From positions 3,534,001 to 3,598,000 of the forward strand of contig NZ_CP014646.1 of assembly GCF_001051995.2 (NCBI RefSeq): a stretch of DNA of 64,000 nt, in the 5' to 3' direction. The DNA is from Thauera humireducens. GTDB taxonomy: Bacteria; Pseudomonadota; Gammaproteobacteria; Burkholderiales; Rhodocyclaceae. Made by a program: the position numbers and the translations under genes. Position 1 is the stretch's first letter; each line of letters begins with the position of its first letter. Of the stretch, positions 57,251 to 64,000 are shown one piece after another. The notes beneath the pieces were generated by a model. It was not told the DNA's origin, ran no database searches, and saw only the letters and a list, made by a program, of their open reading frames with translations.

Positions 57251-59014
57251 ATGAGCGCCGACCCGAAAGTCCTGCTGACCGATCTGCTGAAGACCGCGCT
57301 GAAGAGCGTGGCGCCGGATCACGCCGATACCGCCATCCTGCTGGAGCGCCCGAAACAGGCGAGCCACGGCGACTTCGCCACCAACCTCGCGCTGCAGCTG
57401 GCCAAGCCGCTCAAGCGCAATCCGCGCGACCTGGCTGCACTGCTGCTGGCCGAACTGCCGGCCACCGGCCTCGTCGCCAAGGCCGAGGTCGCCGGCGCGG
57501 GATTCATCAACTTCACGCTCGCGTCCGATGCCAAGACCGCGGTCGTGCGCGACGTGCTGGCCAAAGGCGCGGACTTCGGCCGCGGCGCGGCCAAGGGCGT
57601 CAAGGTGCAGGTGGAGTTCGTCTCCGCCAACCCCACCGGCCCGCTGCACGTCGGCCACGGTCGCGGCGCGGCCTATGGTGCCTCGCTGTCGGACGTGCTG
57701 GCTTTCGCTGGCTACGATGTCACCCGCGAGTATTACGTCAATGATGCCGGCCGCCAGATGGACATCCTGGCGCTGTCGACCTGGCTGCGCTACCTCGCAT
57801 TCTTCGGCATCGAGATTCCCTTCCCGCCCAACGCCTACCAGGGCGATTACGTGATCGACATGGGCCGCGACATGCGCGACGCCCACCAAGATCGCTTCGC
57901 CAAGGTCACGGCCCAGCAGGTGCTCGCCGGCACGCCCGGTCTGCCGCCCGCAGAGCGCAAGGACGACGAGTCCAAGCAGCAGCGCGAGGAACACCTCGAT
58001 GCGCTGATCGCCAACGCCAAGCAGCTGCTCGGCGACGACTACGGTTGGGTGCACGGGTTTGCGCTGAACGAACAGCTCGGCGACGGCCGCGACGACCTCG
58101 GCGAGTTCGGCGTGCGCTTCGACAAGTGGTTCTCGGAGCAGAGCCTGTTCGACACCGGCCTGGTCGAGCGTGCGGTGACCCAGCTCGAGAAGCAGGGCCA
58201 CATCTACGTGCAGGATGGCGCCAAGTGGTTCCGTTCCACTGCCTTCGGCGACGAGAAGGACCGCGTCGTGCAGCGCGAGAACGGCCTGTACACCTACTTC
58301 GCCTCCGACATCGCCTACCACCTCAACAAGTACGAGCGCGGCTTCGACCGCGTCATCGACATCTGGGGCGCCGACCACCACGGCTACATCCCGCGCGTGA
58401 AGGGCGCCATCGCCGCCCTTGGCCTGCCGCCGGAGAAGCTCGAGGTGGCGCTGGTGCAGTTCGCGGTGCTGTACCGCAACGGCCAGAAGACCTCGATGTC
58501 CACCCGCTCGGGCGAATTCGTCACCCTGCGCGAGCTGCGCAAGGAAGTCGGCAACGACGCCTGCCGTTTCTTCTACGTGCTGCGCAAGTCCGACCAGCAT
58601 CTCGATTTCGATCTCGACCTCGCCAAGAGCCAGAGCAACGAGAACCCGGTCTACTACGTGCAGTACGCCCACGCCCGCGTGTGCTCGGTGTTGAACCAGT
58701 GGAGTGGCGAAGCGTCGGAACTCGCAGACGCCGACCTCGGCCTGCTGCAGAACGAGCGTGAGCTGGCGCTGTGCGCCCGCCTGTCGATCTTCCCCGAGCT
58801 GGTGCAGAACGCCGCGGCCGATTACGCGCCGCACCAGGTGGCCTTCTACCTGAAGGACCTCGCTGCCGATTTCCACAGCTGGTACAACGCCGAGCGCATG
58901 CTGGTGGAGGATGAGGCGGTCAAGCTCGCCCGGCTGGCGCTCGCGGCGGCGGTACGCCAGGTGCTCGCCAGCGGGCTCGCCCTGCTCGGCGTGTCCGCGC
59001 CGGAATCGATGTAA
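57251..59014 (+). CDS. argS: Arginyl-tRNA synthetase
   Basis: This 587-residue class I synthetase charges tRNA-Arg. The N-terminal Add-1 domain precedes the HIGH-type motif HVGHGRGAAYG near residue 132. KMSK is replaced by a variant in NGQKTSMSTRSGE, common in ArgRS. The C-terminal DALR anticodon-binding domain (YVQYAHARVCSVL, then ADFHSWYNAERML) is complete. A SPOR protein and a DsbA-type protein follow in the same direction. Confidence 0.96.
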   Translation: MSADPKVLLTDLLKTALKSVAPDHADTAILLERPKQASHGDFATNLALQLAKPLKRNPRDLAALLLAELPATGLVAKAEVAGAGFINFTLASDAKTAVVRDVLAKGADFGRGAAKGVKVQVEFVSANPTGPLHVGHGRGAAYGASLSDVLAFAGYDVTREYYVNDAGRQMDILALSTWLRYLAFFGIEIPFPPNAYQGDYVIDMGRDMRDAHQDRFAKVTAQQVLAGTPGLPPAERKDDESKQQREEHLDALIANAKQLLGDDYGWVHGFALNEQLGDGRDDLGEFGVRFDKWFSEQSLFDTGLVERAVTQLEKQGHIYVQDGAKWFRSTAFGDEKDRVVQRENGLYTYFASDIAYHLNKYERGFDRVIDIWGADHHGYIPRVKGAIAALGLPPEKLEVALVQFAVLYRNGQKTSMSTRSGEFVTLRELRKEVGNDACRFFYVLRKSDQHLDFDLDLAKSQSNENPVYYVQYAHARVCSVLNQWSGEASELADADLGLLQNERELALCARLSIFPELVQNAAADYAPHQVAFYLKDLAADFHSWYNAERMLVEDEAVKLARLALAAAVRQVLASGLALLGVSAPESM

Positions 59015-59029
59015 TCCACGGAGACGCAT

Positions 59030-59662
59030 GTGAGTCGTGATCGCAAGCCTGTTCGCAAGCCCGCGCGCGCGCCGTCGCGCAGTGGGGGCGGCACGCTGAT
59101 CGGCATCTTCATCGGCCTGGTGTTCGGGGCGCTGATCGCCGCTGGGGCGGCGTGGTACTTCACCCGTTCCAATCCCTTCCAGGCCGCGCCGGTGGCGCCG
59201 CGTATCCCGTCGGCCGACCAGCCGCCGGCGGCCCTGCCGGGCAAGCCGGGCGACCGCCCGGTGGTGAAGCAGGACTTCGAGTTCTACAAGATCCTGCCGC
59301 AAGGCGACAACGTGCCGGCGGTCGTCGACCCGGCCGCAAAGCCCGGCACGCCAGCCGCGCAGCCCCCCAAGACGCCAGCCCAGCAGGCCCCGGCGCCGGT
59401 ACAGGAAGCCGCGGCCAAGCCGGTCGAACGCCTTTACCTGCAGGTCGGGGCCTTCGAGAACCCGGGCGAGGCGGACAACCTCAAGGCCCGTCTGGCGCTG
59501 GCCGGTATCGAGGCGAGCGCCCAGCGCGCCCAACTGGCCGATGGTCGGGTGGTGCACCGTGTGCGCATCGGCCCGTTCTCGAGTCCGGAGGACATGAACC
59601 CGACGCGCGCCCGCCTGGCCGCCGCCGGATTCAATGCCTCGGTGAGTCGCAGCAATCCCTGA
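59030..59662 (+). CDS. SPOR-domain membrane protein
   Basis: This 210-residue protein has a basic cytoplasmic N-terminus, one membrane helix (IGIFIGLVFGALIAAGAAWYF), a Pro/Ala-rich periplasmic linker and a C-terminal SPOR domain (about residues 135-208; LYLQVGAFENPGEADNLKARL). SPOR domains bind denuded glycan strands at the division site, so a role in septal peptidoglycan is likely. The start is GTG 59030 with GGAGA nearby; it is 15 bp after argS, as in many betaproteobacteria. Confidence 0.87.
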   Translation: MSRDRKPVRKPARAPSRSGGGTLIGIFIGLVFGALIAAGAAWYFTRSNPFQAAPVAPRIPSADQPPAALPGKPGDRPVVKQDFEFYKILPQGDNVPAVVDPAAKPGTPAAQPPKTPAQQAPAPVQEAAAKPVERLYLQVGAFENPGEADNLKARLALAGIEASAQRAQLADGRVVHRVRIGPFSSPEDMNPTRARLAAAGFNASVSRSNP

Positions 59663-59728
59663 CCTCCCTGCCGGGAACGCCCCGCGAGTTCCGGCGTCTG
59701 AATGCCGTCATCGAACCTGGAGCCCTGC

Positions 59729-60364
59729 ATGAACCGTCGTGATGCCCTGAAACAGCTTGCCGCCTTTGCCGCAGCCCTGCCCGTCGCCAACGCCGCGTGG
59801 GCGCGGGATGCGTTTACCGTCCTGAATCCTGCGCAGAAGACCGACGATCCGTCGAAGATCGAGGTCGTCGAGTTCTTCCATTACGGTTGCCCCCACTGCC
59901 GCGATTTCGATCCGCTGGTCGAGGCCTGGAGCAAGAAGCTGCCCGCCGACGTGAGCTTCCGCCAGGTGCCCGCGATCTGGAACAACCCGCAGCTGGCCGG
60001 GCTGGCCCGCCTGTTCTATGCCGCCCAGGTGTCGGGCGAGCTGCACGCGATCCACGGCAAGGTGTTCGTGGCGGTGCAGGAGGAAAAGCGCCCGCTCCAT
60101 TCCGAGGAAGGCGTGCGCGAGTGGATCACTGGCAAGGTCGCCGACACGGGCAAGTTCATGGACGCGTACAAGTCCTTCGGCGTCAATTCGATGCTGCAGC
60201 GCGCCGACCAGCTCGCCCGCGCGATGCGCATCCAGGGCGTGCCGACCGTCGTCGTCGATGGCCGCTTCGTGACGTCCGCCTCGATGGCGGGCAGCCACCA
60301 GAATGCGCTGAAGGTCACCGACGAGCTTATCGAGCGCATCCGCAAGGAGCGCGGCGGCAAATGA
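59729..60364 (+). CDS. dsbA: Thiol:disulfide oxidoreductase, DsbA type
   Basis: This 211-residue exported protein has a signal peptide (ALKQLAAFAAALPVANA, cleavage near WA/RD) with a paired Arg (NRRDALKQL) that may be Tat-like. The redox site is HYGCPHC near residue 54, and the cis-Pro motif is IQGVPTVVVDGRFV. It introduces disulfides in periplasmic proteins with DsbB. ATG 59729 begins the signal; a start at 59702 is less likely. It overlaps the PilZ gene as ATGA. Confidence 0.92.
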   Translation: MNRRDALKQLAAFAAALPVANAAWARDAFTVLNPAQKTDDPSKIEVVEFFHYGCPHCRDFDPLVEAWSKKLPADVSFRQVPAIWNNPQLAGLARLFYAAQVSGELHAIHGKVFVAVQEEKRPLHSEEGVREWITGKVADTGKFMDAYKSFGVNSMLQRADQLARAMRIQGVPTVVVDGRFVTSASMAGSHQNALKVTDELIERIRKERGGK

Positions 60365-60792
60365 GCGAAGTGCGGCCCGCGCAGACGATGCTCGCGGAGG
60401 CGCTGGGAGGCGATCGGCGCGGTAGCCAGCGCTTCGTGGCGCGGCGCCGTGGCGAGCCGTGCTTCTGGGTCATGATCGGGGGTGAGCGCATCGCCCTCAA
60501 CGACATCTCGCCCGAGGGTTTTTCGTTCCAGGCCGACGATCCGCAGGCCTTCGGCGAGGAGCTCGAGTTCGTGCTGCTGCGCGACGGCGTGCCCGACGAG
60601 ATTCACGGGCGGGCGCGTCGCATGAACTACCTGGACGGGGCGGCGCAGATCGGCTGCCGGTTCGTGGCCTTGGAGGGGGACGGCACCGAACGCCTGCGGG
60701 ACTGGCTGATCGCCCATGTGATCATGAGCGCCACGGTGCGCATTACGGAGAAAGACGCCGCTGCCATCGTCAGTGGTCGGTCGCTGATCTGA
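60361..60792 (+). CDS. PilZ-domain protein, weak c-di-GMP motif
   Basis: This 143-residue protein has a PilZ-like core, including the conserved LNDISPEGFSFQ segment near residue 47 and a later QIGCRFV segment. In active PilZ domains an RxxxR motif precedes (D/N)xSxxG; here DRRGSQRFVARRR provides candidate Arg residues and NDISPEG the second motif, so c-di-GMP binding is possible. It overlaps the dsbA stop (ATGA), pointing to translational coupling. The GGDEF/EAL protein lies far away at 2.6 kb. Confidence 0.75.
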   Translation: MSEVRPAQTMLAEALGGDRRGSQRFVARRRGEPCFWVMIGGERIALNDISPEGFSFQADDPQAFGEELEFVLLRDGVPDEIHGRARRMNYLDGAAQIGCRFVALEGDGTERLRDWLIAHVIMSATVRITEKDAAAIVSGRSLI

Positions 60793-60821
60793 AGCGGCGT
60801 CGGGCTCGCATCGGGTAGAAG

Positions 60822-60859
60822 AAAAAAGCCGCTGACCCCTTGGGGTGCAGCGGCTTTTT
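60822..60859. terminator. Bidirectional rho-independent terminator
   Basis: Stem GCCGCTG-ACCCC pairs with GGGGT-CAGCGGC (one bulged G), flanked by AAAAAA on the left and TTTTTT on the right. It can serve both the PilZ gene and the convergent TRAP permease gene. Confidence 0.93.
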
Positions 60860-60878
60860 TGCGGGCGCCGTATTGTGA

Positions 60879-63494
60879 TCAGGCAGCGACGCGTGGCGCC
60901 GGTTCGCGTCGTGCGCGACGTTTCTGCACGAACCACACCAGCCCCAGCAAGGCGAAGGCGGGGATGAACATCCACTCCTTGTCCGGACGGTTGCTTGCGG
61001 GCAGTTCGATCGTCTTGATGGTGAAGCCCTGTTCGAGGCCGAGCTTTTCGGCCTGGCTGCCGAAGCGCACCGCGGCGACCTGCACGTCCTCGCCCAGTGC
61101 CATCACCGTCAGGCCCATCTGATTCAGGCGCTCGCGGGCGTTCGCCGCGGGTTCGCCGAGCGGCAGCAGTACGCCCTTGGAGATGTCGCGGCCCTCCAGG
61201 CTGATGCCTTCGACCCAGACGCGCAGGTTGGCATTGCGCGGCGCCTGCTCGACCAGGCGGGTGAGCTCGGTGGGCGGCACCTCCTCGAAGGGTGGGTACA
61301 ACATGTCCATCCAGAAGCCCGGGCGGAACAGGGTGAAGGTGACCAGCAGCAGCAGCAGCGATTCGTGCACACGGCTCTTGGTTACGAACCAGCCCTGAGT
61401 CGCAGCGGCGAACATCATGCTGGCGAGCGTTGCGCTGACGATGGTCAGGATCAGGTGGAAGGCGTCGGTGATGTCGATCAGCAGCAGCTGGGTGTTGAAG
61501 ATGAACATGAAGGGCAGGATCGCCGTCCGGCCGCTGTAGCCGAAGGCGGTGAAACCGGTCTTGATCGGGTCGCTCTTGGCGATGCCTGCGGCCGCGTACG
61601 AGGCCAGACCCACCGGCGGCGTCACGTCGGCCATCAGGCCGAAATAGAACACGAACATGTGGACCGCGATCAGGGGCACGAGCAGGCCGGTCTGGGCGCC
61701 GAGCTCGACGATCACCGGCGCCATGAGCGTCGACACCACGATGTAGTTCGCCGTGGTCGGCAGGCCCATGCCGAGGATCAGGCAGATCACCGCGACCAGG
61801 ATCAGCATCACCATCAGGTTGCCGCCCGACAGGATCTCGACCAACTCCGTCATCGCGAGGCCGATGCCGGTCAGCGTGACGGTGCCGACGATGACGCCGG
61901 CGGTTGCCGTGGCGATGCCGATGCCGATCATGTTGCGCGCACCGGTGACGAGACCGTCGAACAGGTCCTTGAAGCCGTGCTTCAGCGTGGCACCGAAGTT
62001 GCCGGTGCCGCGGAAGAAGGCGAACAGCGGGCGCTGGGTGACGAGGATGAAGATCAGGAACAGCGTGGCCCAGAACGCCGACAGCGCGGGCGAGAGTTGC
62101 TCGACCATCAGGTTCCAGATCAGCGCCGCGACGGGCAGCAGGAAGTGCAGGCCGGACTTCAGGGTCGGGCCGATCTCCGGCAGGTACTCCATGGTCTCGC
62201 CAGGCTTGTCCATGTGCAGCTCGGGATACTTTGCCGCGAAGCGCACGATGGCGACATAGGCGCCAAGCATCAGCGCGCCCATCACCAGGAAGGCACTCTC
62301 GCCGAGCACGGTCTTGGCCCATCCCAGGCCCCAGTAGATGGCCGCGGAAAGGATCACCAGGCCGGACACGGTCATCGTCGTCGTCACCGCGACCCGCTGC
62401 CAGGGCAGGGGCTCACGCCGCGGCAGGCCCTGCAGGTTCATCTTCAGCGCCTCGAGGTGCACGATGTAGTACAGCGCGATGTAGGAGATCAGCGCCGGCA
62501 CGATCGCGTGCTTCATCACCTGCACGTAGGTGATGCCCACGTACTCCACCATCAGGAACGCGGCTGCGCCCATCACCGGCGGCATGATCTGGCCGTTGAC
62601 CGAGGAGGCCACCTCGACCGAGGCGGCCTTGTCCGCGCGGTAGCCGACACTCTTCATCAGCGGGATGGTGAAGGTGCCGGTTGTGACGACGTTGGCGATC
62701 GACGAACCGGAGATGAGGCCGGTGCTGGCCGAGGCGACGACGGCGGCCTTGGCCGGGCCGCCGCGCATGTGGCCGAGCAGGGCGATGGCCGACTTGATGA
62801 AGTAGTTGCCCGCCCCCGCCGTCTCGAGCAGGGCGCCGAACAGTACGAACAGGAAGATGAAGCTGGTTGACACGCCCAGCGCCACGCCGAACACGCCTTC
62901 GGTCGTCAGCCACAGGTGGCTCATGCCCTTGGCGAGCGAGGCACCGCGGTGGGCAATGACCTCGGGCATGTACGGGCCGAAGAAGATGTAGCCGAGGAAG
63001 ACCACGGCGAGGATCACCATCGGCAGGCCGAGCGCGCGGCGGGCGGCCTCCAGCAGCAGGGTCAGGCCGACGACGGATGCCACCAGGTCGGTGGTGGTCG
63101 GCATGCCCGGACGGCCCGCGAGTTCCTTGTAGAAGATGAACAGGTAGGCCGCGCAGAAGGCGCCGGCCGCGGCGAACAGCCAGTCGACGACGGGAATGCG
63201 GTCACGCGGCGAGCGCTTGAAGGCCGGATAGGCCGCGAAGGCGAGGAAGACGGCAAAGCCGAGGTGGATCGCGCGTGATTCGGTGTCGTTGAACACGAAC
63301 ACGCCGAGCGAGAAGGGCAGGGGCGAGGCGATCCAGAGCTGGAACAGGGACCAGGCCAGGGCAACGACCAGCAGCAACTGGGCGGTGAAGCCGGTGGGCT
63401 TGCGACCCCCTGTGTCCGCTTCAGCCACGATCTGCTTGAGTTGTTCGTCGGTCAGCTCGATGCTGCGCGTATCTTTGTTGTCAGGGCCGGCCAT
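60879..63494 (-). CDS. Fused TRAP transporter permease (4TM-12TM) with DUF3394 end
   Basis: This 871-residue inner-membrane protein joins the small and large TRAP permease subunits. The large part shows GALLETAGAGNYFIKSA, SGSSIANVVTTGTFTIPLMK and the second repeat GMGLPTTANYIVVSTLMAPVI. The C-terminal 170 residues match DUF3394, the usual end of TRAP-TAXI permeases. GGGAGGT precedes the ATG. It takes solute from the TAXI binding protein encoded just upstream, with sodium or proton driving uptake; the substrate is unknown. Confidence 0.93.
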   Translation of the reverse strand: MAGPDNKDTRSIELTDEQLKQIVAEADTGGRKPTGFTAQLLLVVALAWSLFQLWIASPLPFSLGVFVFNDTESRAIHLGFAVFLAFAAYPAFKRSPRDRIPVVDWLFAAAGAFCAAYLFIFYKELAGRPGMPTTTDLVASVVGLTLLLEAARRALGLPMVILAVVFLGYIFFGPYMPEVIAHRGASLAKGMSHLWLTTEGVFGVALGVSTSFIFLFVLFGALLETAGAGNYFIKSAIALLGHMRGGPAKAAVVASASTGLISGSSIANVVTTGTFTIPLMKSVGYRADKAASVEVASSVNGQIMPPVMGAAAFLMVEYVGITYVQVMKHAIVPALISYIALYYIVHLEALKMNLQGLPRREPLPWQRVAVTTTMTVSGLVILSAAIYWGLGWAKTVLGESAFLVMGALMLGAYVAIVRFAAKYPELHMDKPGETMEYLPEIGPTLKSGLHFLLPVAALIWNLMVEQLSPALSAFWATLFLIFILVTQRPLFAFFRGTGNFGATLKHGFKDLFDGLVTGARNMIGIGIATATAGVIVGTVTLTGIGLAMTELVEILSGGNLMVMLILVAVICLILGMGLPTTANYIVVSTLMAPVIVELGAQTGLLVPLIAVHMFVFYFGLMADVTPPVGLASYAAAGIAKSDPIKTGFTAFGYSGRTAILPFMFIFNTQLLLIDITDAFHLILTIVSATLASMMFAAATQGWFVTKSRVHESLLLLLVTFTLFRPGFWMDMLYPPFEEVPPTELTRLVEQAPRNANLRVWVEGISLEGRDISKGVLLPLGEPAANARERLNQMGLTVMALGEDVQVAAVRFGSQAEKLGLEQGFTIKTIELPASNRPDKEWMFIPAFALLGLVWFVQKRRARREPAPRVAA

Positions 63495-63535
63495 GCGCCA
63501 CCTCCCTCATTGTGTGTTGCTGGGTCGAACACGAA

Positions 63536-63568
63536 AAACGGCGAAGGGCTGATGGCCCGCCGCCGTTT
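63536..63568 (-). terminator. Hairpin with U-tract between TAXI and permease genes
   Basis: On the minus strand AAACGGCG and CGCCGTTT pair around an inner GGGC/GCCC stem, followed by TTTTTC. It could be a partial terminator that lowers permease expression relative to the binding protein. Confidence 0.6.
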
Positions 63569-63578
63569 CACAGAAAGT

Positions 63579-63605
63579 CGCGCCGCCCGTGTCGCGGGCG
63601 GCGCG
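63579..63605 (-). terminator. Strong GC hairpin after the TAXI gene
   Basis: Perfect 11-nt arms (CGCGCCGCCCG and its complement) and a 5-nt loop lie 9 bp after the TAXI stop. ACTTTCT follows on the minus strand. It may protect the 3' end of the binding-protein mRNA from exonucleases. Confidence 0.55.
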
Positions 63606-63613
63606 CGGCGGAA

Positions 63614-64000
63614 TTACATCCAGCCCTTTTCCTTGTAGTACTTCACCGCGCCATCGTGCAGCGGGGCGGACATGCCGTTCTTGATCATGTCCTTCGGCTC
63701 GAGGTTGGCGAAGGCCGGGTGCAGCTTCTTGAAGTCCTCGAAGTTCTCGAACACCGCCTTCACCAGGGTATAGACCGTGTCGGCCGGCACCTTGGACGAG
63801 GTCACGATGCTCGCCACGACGCCGAAGGTCTTGGTGGCTTCGGGGTTGTTGGCGTACATGCCGGCCGGGATGGTCGCGGGTGCGAAGTAGGGGTACTGGG
63901 CCAGGATCTTGTCCACGCCCGGGCCGGTGATCGACACCAGCTTCGCGCCGCAGGTGGTCGTGGGGTCCTGGATGTTGGCGGCCGGGTGGCCGACGACGAA
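63614..64000 (-). CDS. TAXI-family TRAP solute-binding protein, 5'-truncated by window edge
   Basis: The 128 visible residues are the C-terminal part of a TRAP-associated extracytoplasmic immunogenic (TAXI) binding protein. The frame remains open to the window end, where it reads [21 protein letters not shown] before [12 protein letters not shown]. The family end [11 protein letters not shown] and [11 protein letters not shown] are typical. TAXI proteins bind glutamate-type or other carboxylate ligands in the periplasm and pass them to the fused permease downstream. The signal peptide and N-terminal domain lie outside the window. Confidence 0.92.
   Translation of the reverse strand, partial: FVVGHPAANIQDPTTTCGAKLVSITGPGVDKILAQYPYFAPATIPAGMYANNPEATKTFGVVASIVTSSKVPADTVYTLVKAVFENFEDFKKLHPAFANLEPKDMIKNGMSAPLHDGAVKYYKEKGWM

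Noticed and set aside
57239..59557. A 772-codon minus-strand frame opposite argS and the SPOR gene
   Set aside because: It is antisense to argS, whose motifs are complete, and the composition is typical of a GC-driven shadow.
60016..62322. A 768-codon minus-strand frame spanning dsbA, PilZ and the TRAP permease region
   Set aside because: It runs across a strong terminator and overlaps the correct permease frame on the same strand, without domain support.

Overview
The window is high-GC bacterial chromosome, and the gene content points to a betaproteobacterium of the Rhodocyclales (Thauera / Azoarcus / Aromatoleum group). The pointers are a p-cresol methylhydroxylase operon, a globin-coupled c-di-GMP protein, the rpoN-hpf-ptsN-hprK cluster, O2-independent ubiquinone genes ubiU-ubiV-ubiT and TRAP/TAXI uptake. 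Genus assignment is inference from gene content. No rRNA, tRNA, CRISPR array, insertion sequence or prophage was seen. Nearly everything is conserved chromosomal gene content; the p-cresol block is the clearest accessory module.

Layout. 1-5.3 kb: end of a HupE/UreJ gene, a PAS-containing chemoreceptor and a globin-PAS-GGDEF-EAL protein. 5.5-6.5 kb: adenosine/adenine deaminase. 6.5-13.1 kb: catabolic block on the minus strand, read in the order pchC (cytochrome), pchX-like (Tat signal), pchF (flavoprotein), a benzaldehyde-type dehydrogenase, a second dehydrogenase lacking the usual catalytic Glu, and an AraC regulator. Together these should turn p-cresol into 4-hydroxybenzoate. 13.4-23.1 kb: trxC, FMN reductase, DGC zinc protein, purine/pyrimidine salvage (hpt, upp, uraA), the yqjD-yqjE-yqjK set, a probable rhodoquinone methyltransferase (rquA), xth, pyrE and a sirtuin. 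23.2-27.1 kb: a 1293-residue FAD/Fe-S/CCG oxidoreductase. 27.2-41 kb: mostly housekeeping genes (ridA, ttcA, pteridine reductase, cca, slt, ilvA) with an FHA/degenerate-cyclase protein.

41-48.8 kb: a long minus-strand run, recA-recX-lptB-rpoN-hpf-ptsN-hprK, preceded by pncC, pgpA and thiL. recA has a clear LexA box over its promoter. 48.9-51.5 kb: ubiT, ubiV, ubiU for ubiquinone synthesis without O2, with an FNR-like palindrome upstream that is also the stem of the neighbouring gene's terminator. 51.7-57.1 kb: a sodium:solute symporter with a His-rich tail, a single 730-residue polypeptide joining arginase to ornithine aminotransferase, and ubiB. 57.2-60.8 kb: argS, a SPOR protein, a DsbA-type thiol oxidoreductase and a PilZ protein. 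60.9-64 kb: fused TRAP permease and the end of its TAXI binding protein.

Themes. Several genes fit a facultative anaerobe that switches respiratory quinone chemistry with oxygen: ubiUVT, ubiB, possible rquA, the globin sensor and a periplasmic flavocytochrome feeding electrons to the respiratory chain. The most distinctive items are the arginase-OAT fusion, the pchX-like Tat protein beside a signal-less periplasmic PchF, the aldehyde dehydrogenase with Gly251 in place of the general-base Glu, the FNR-like box inside a terminator, and a 17-bp tandem repeat that multiplies the thiL stop region.
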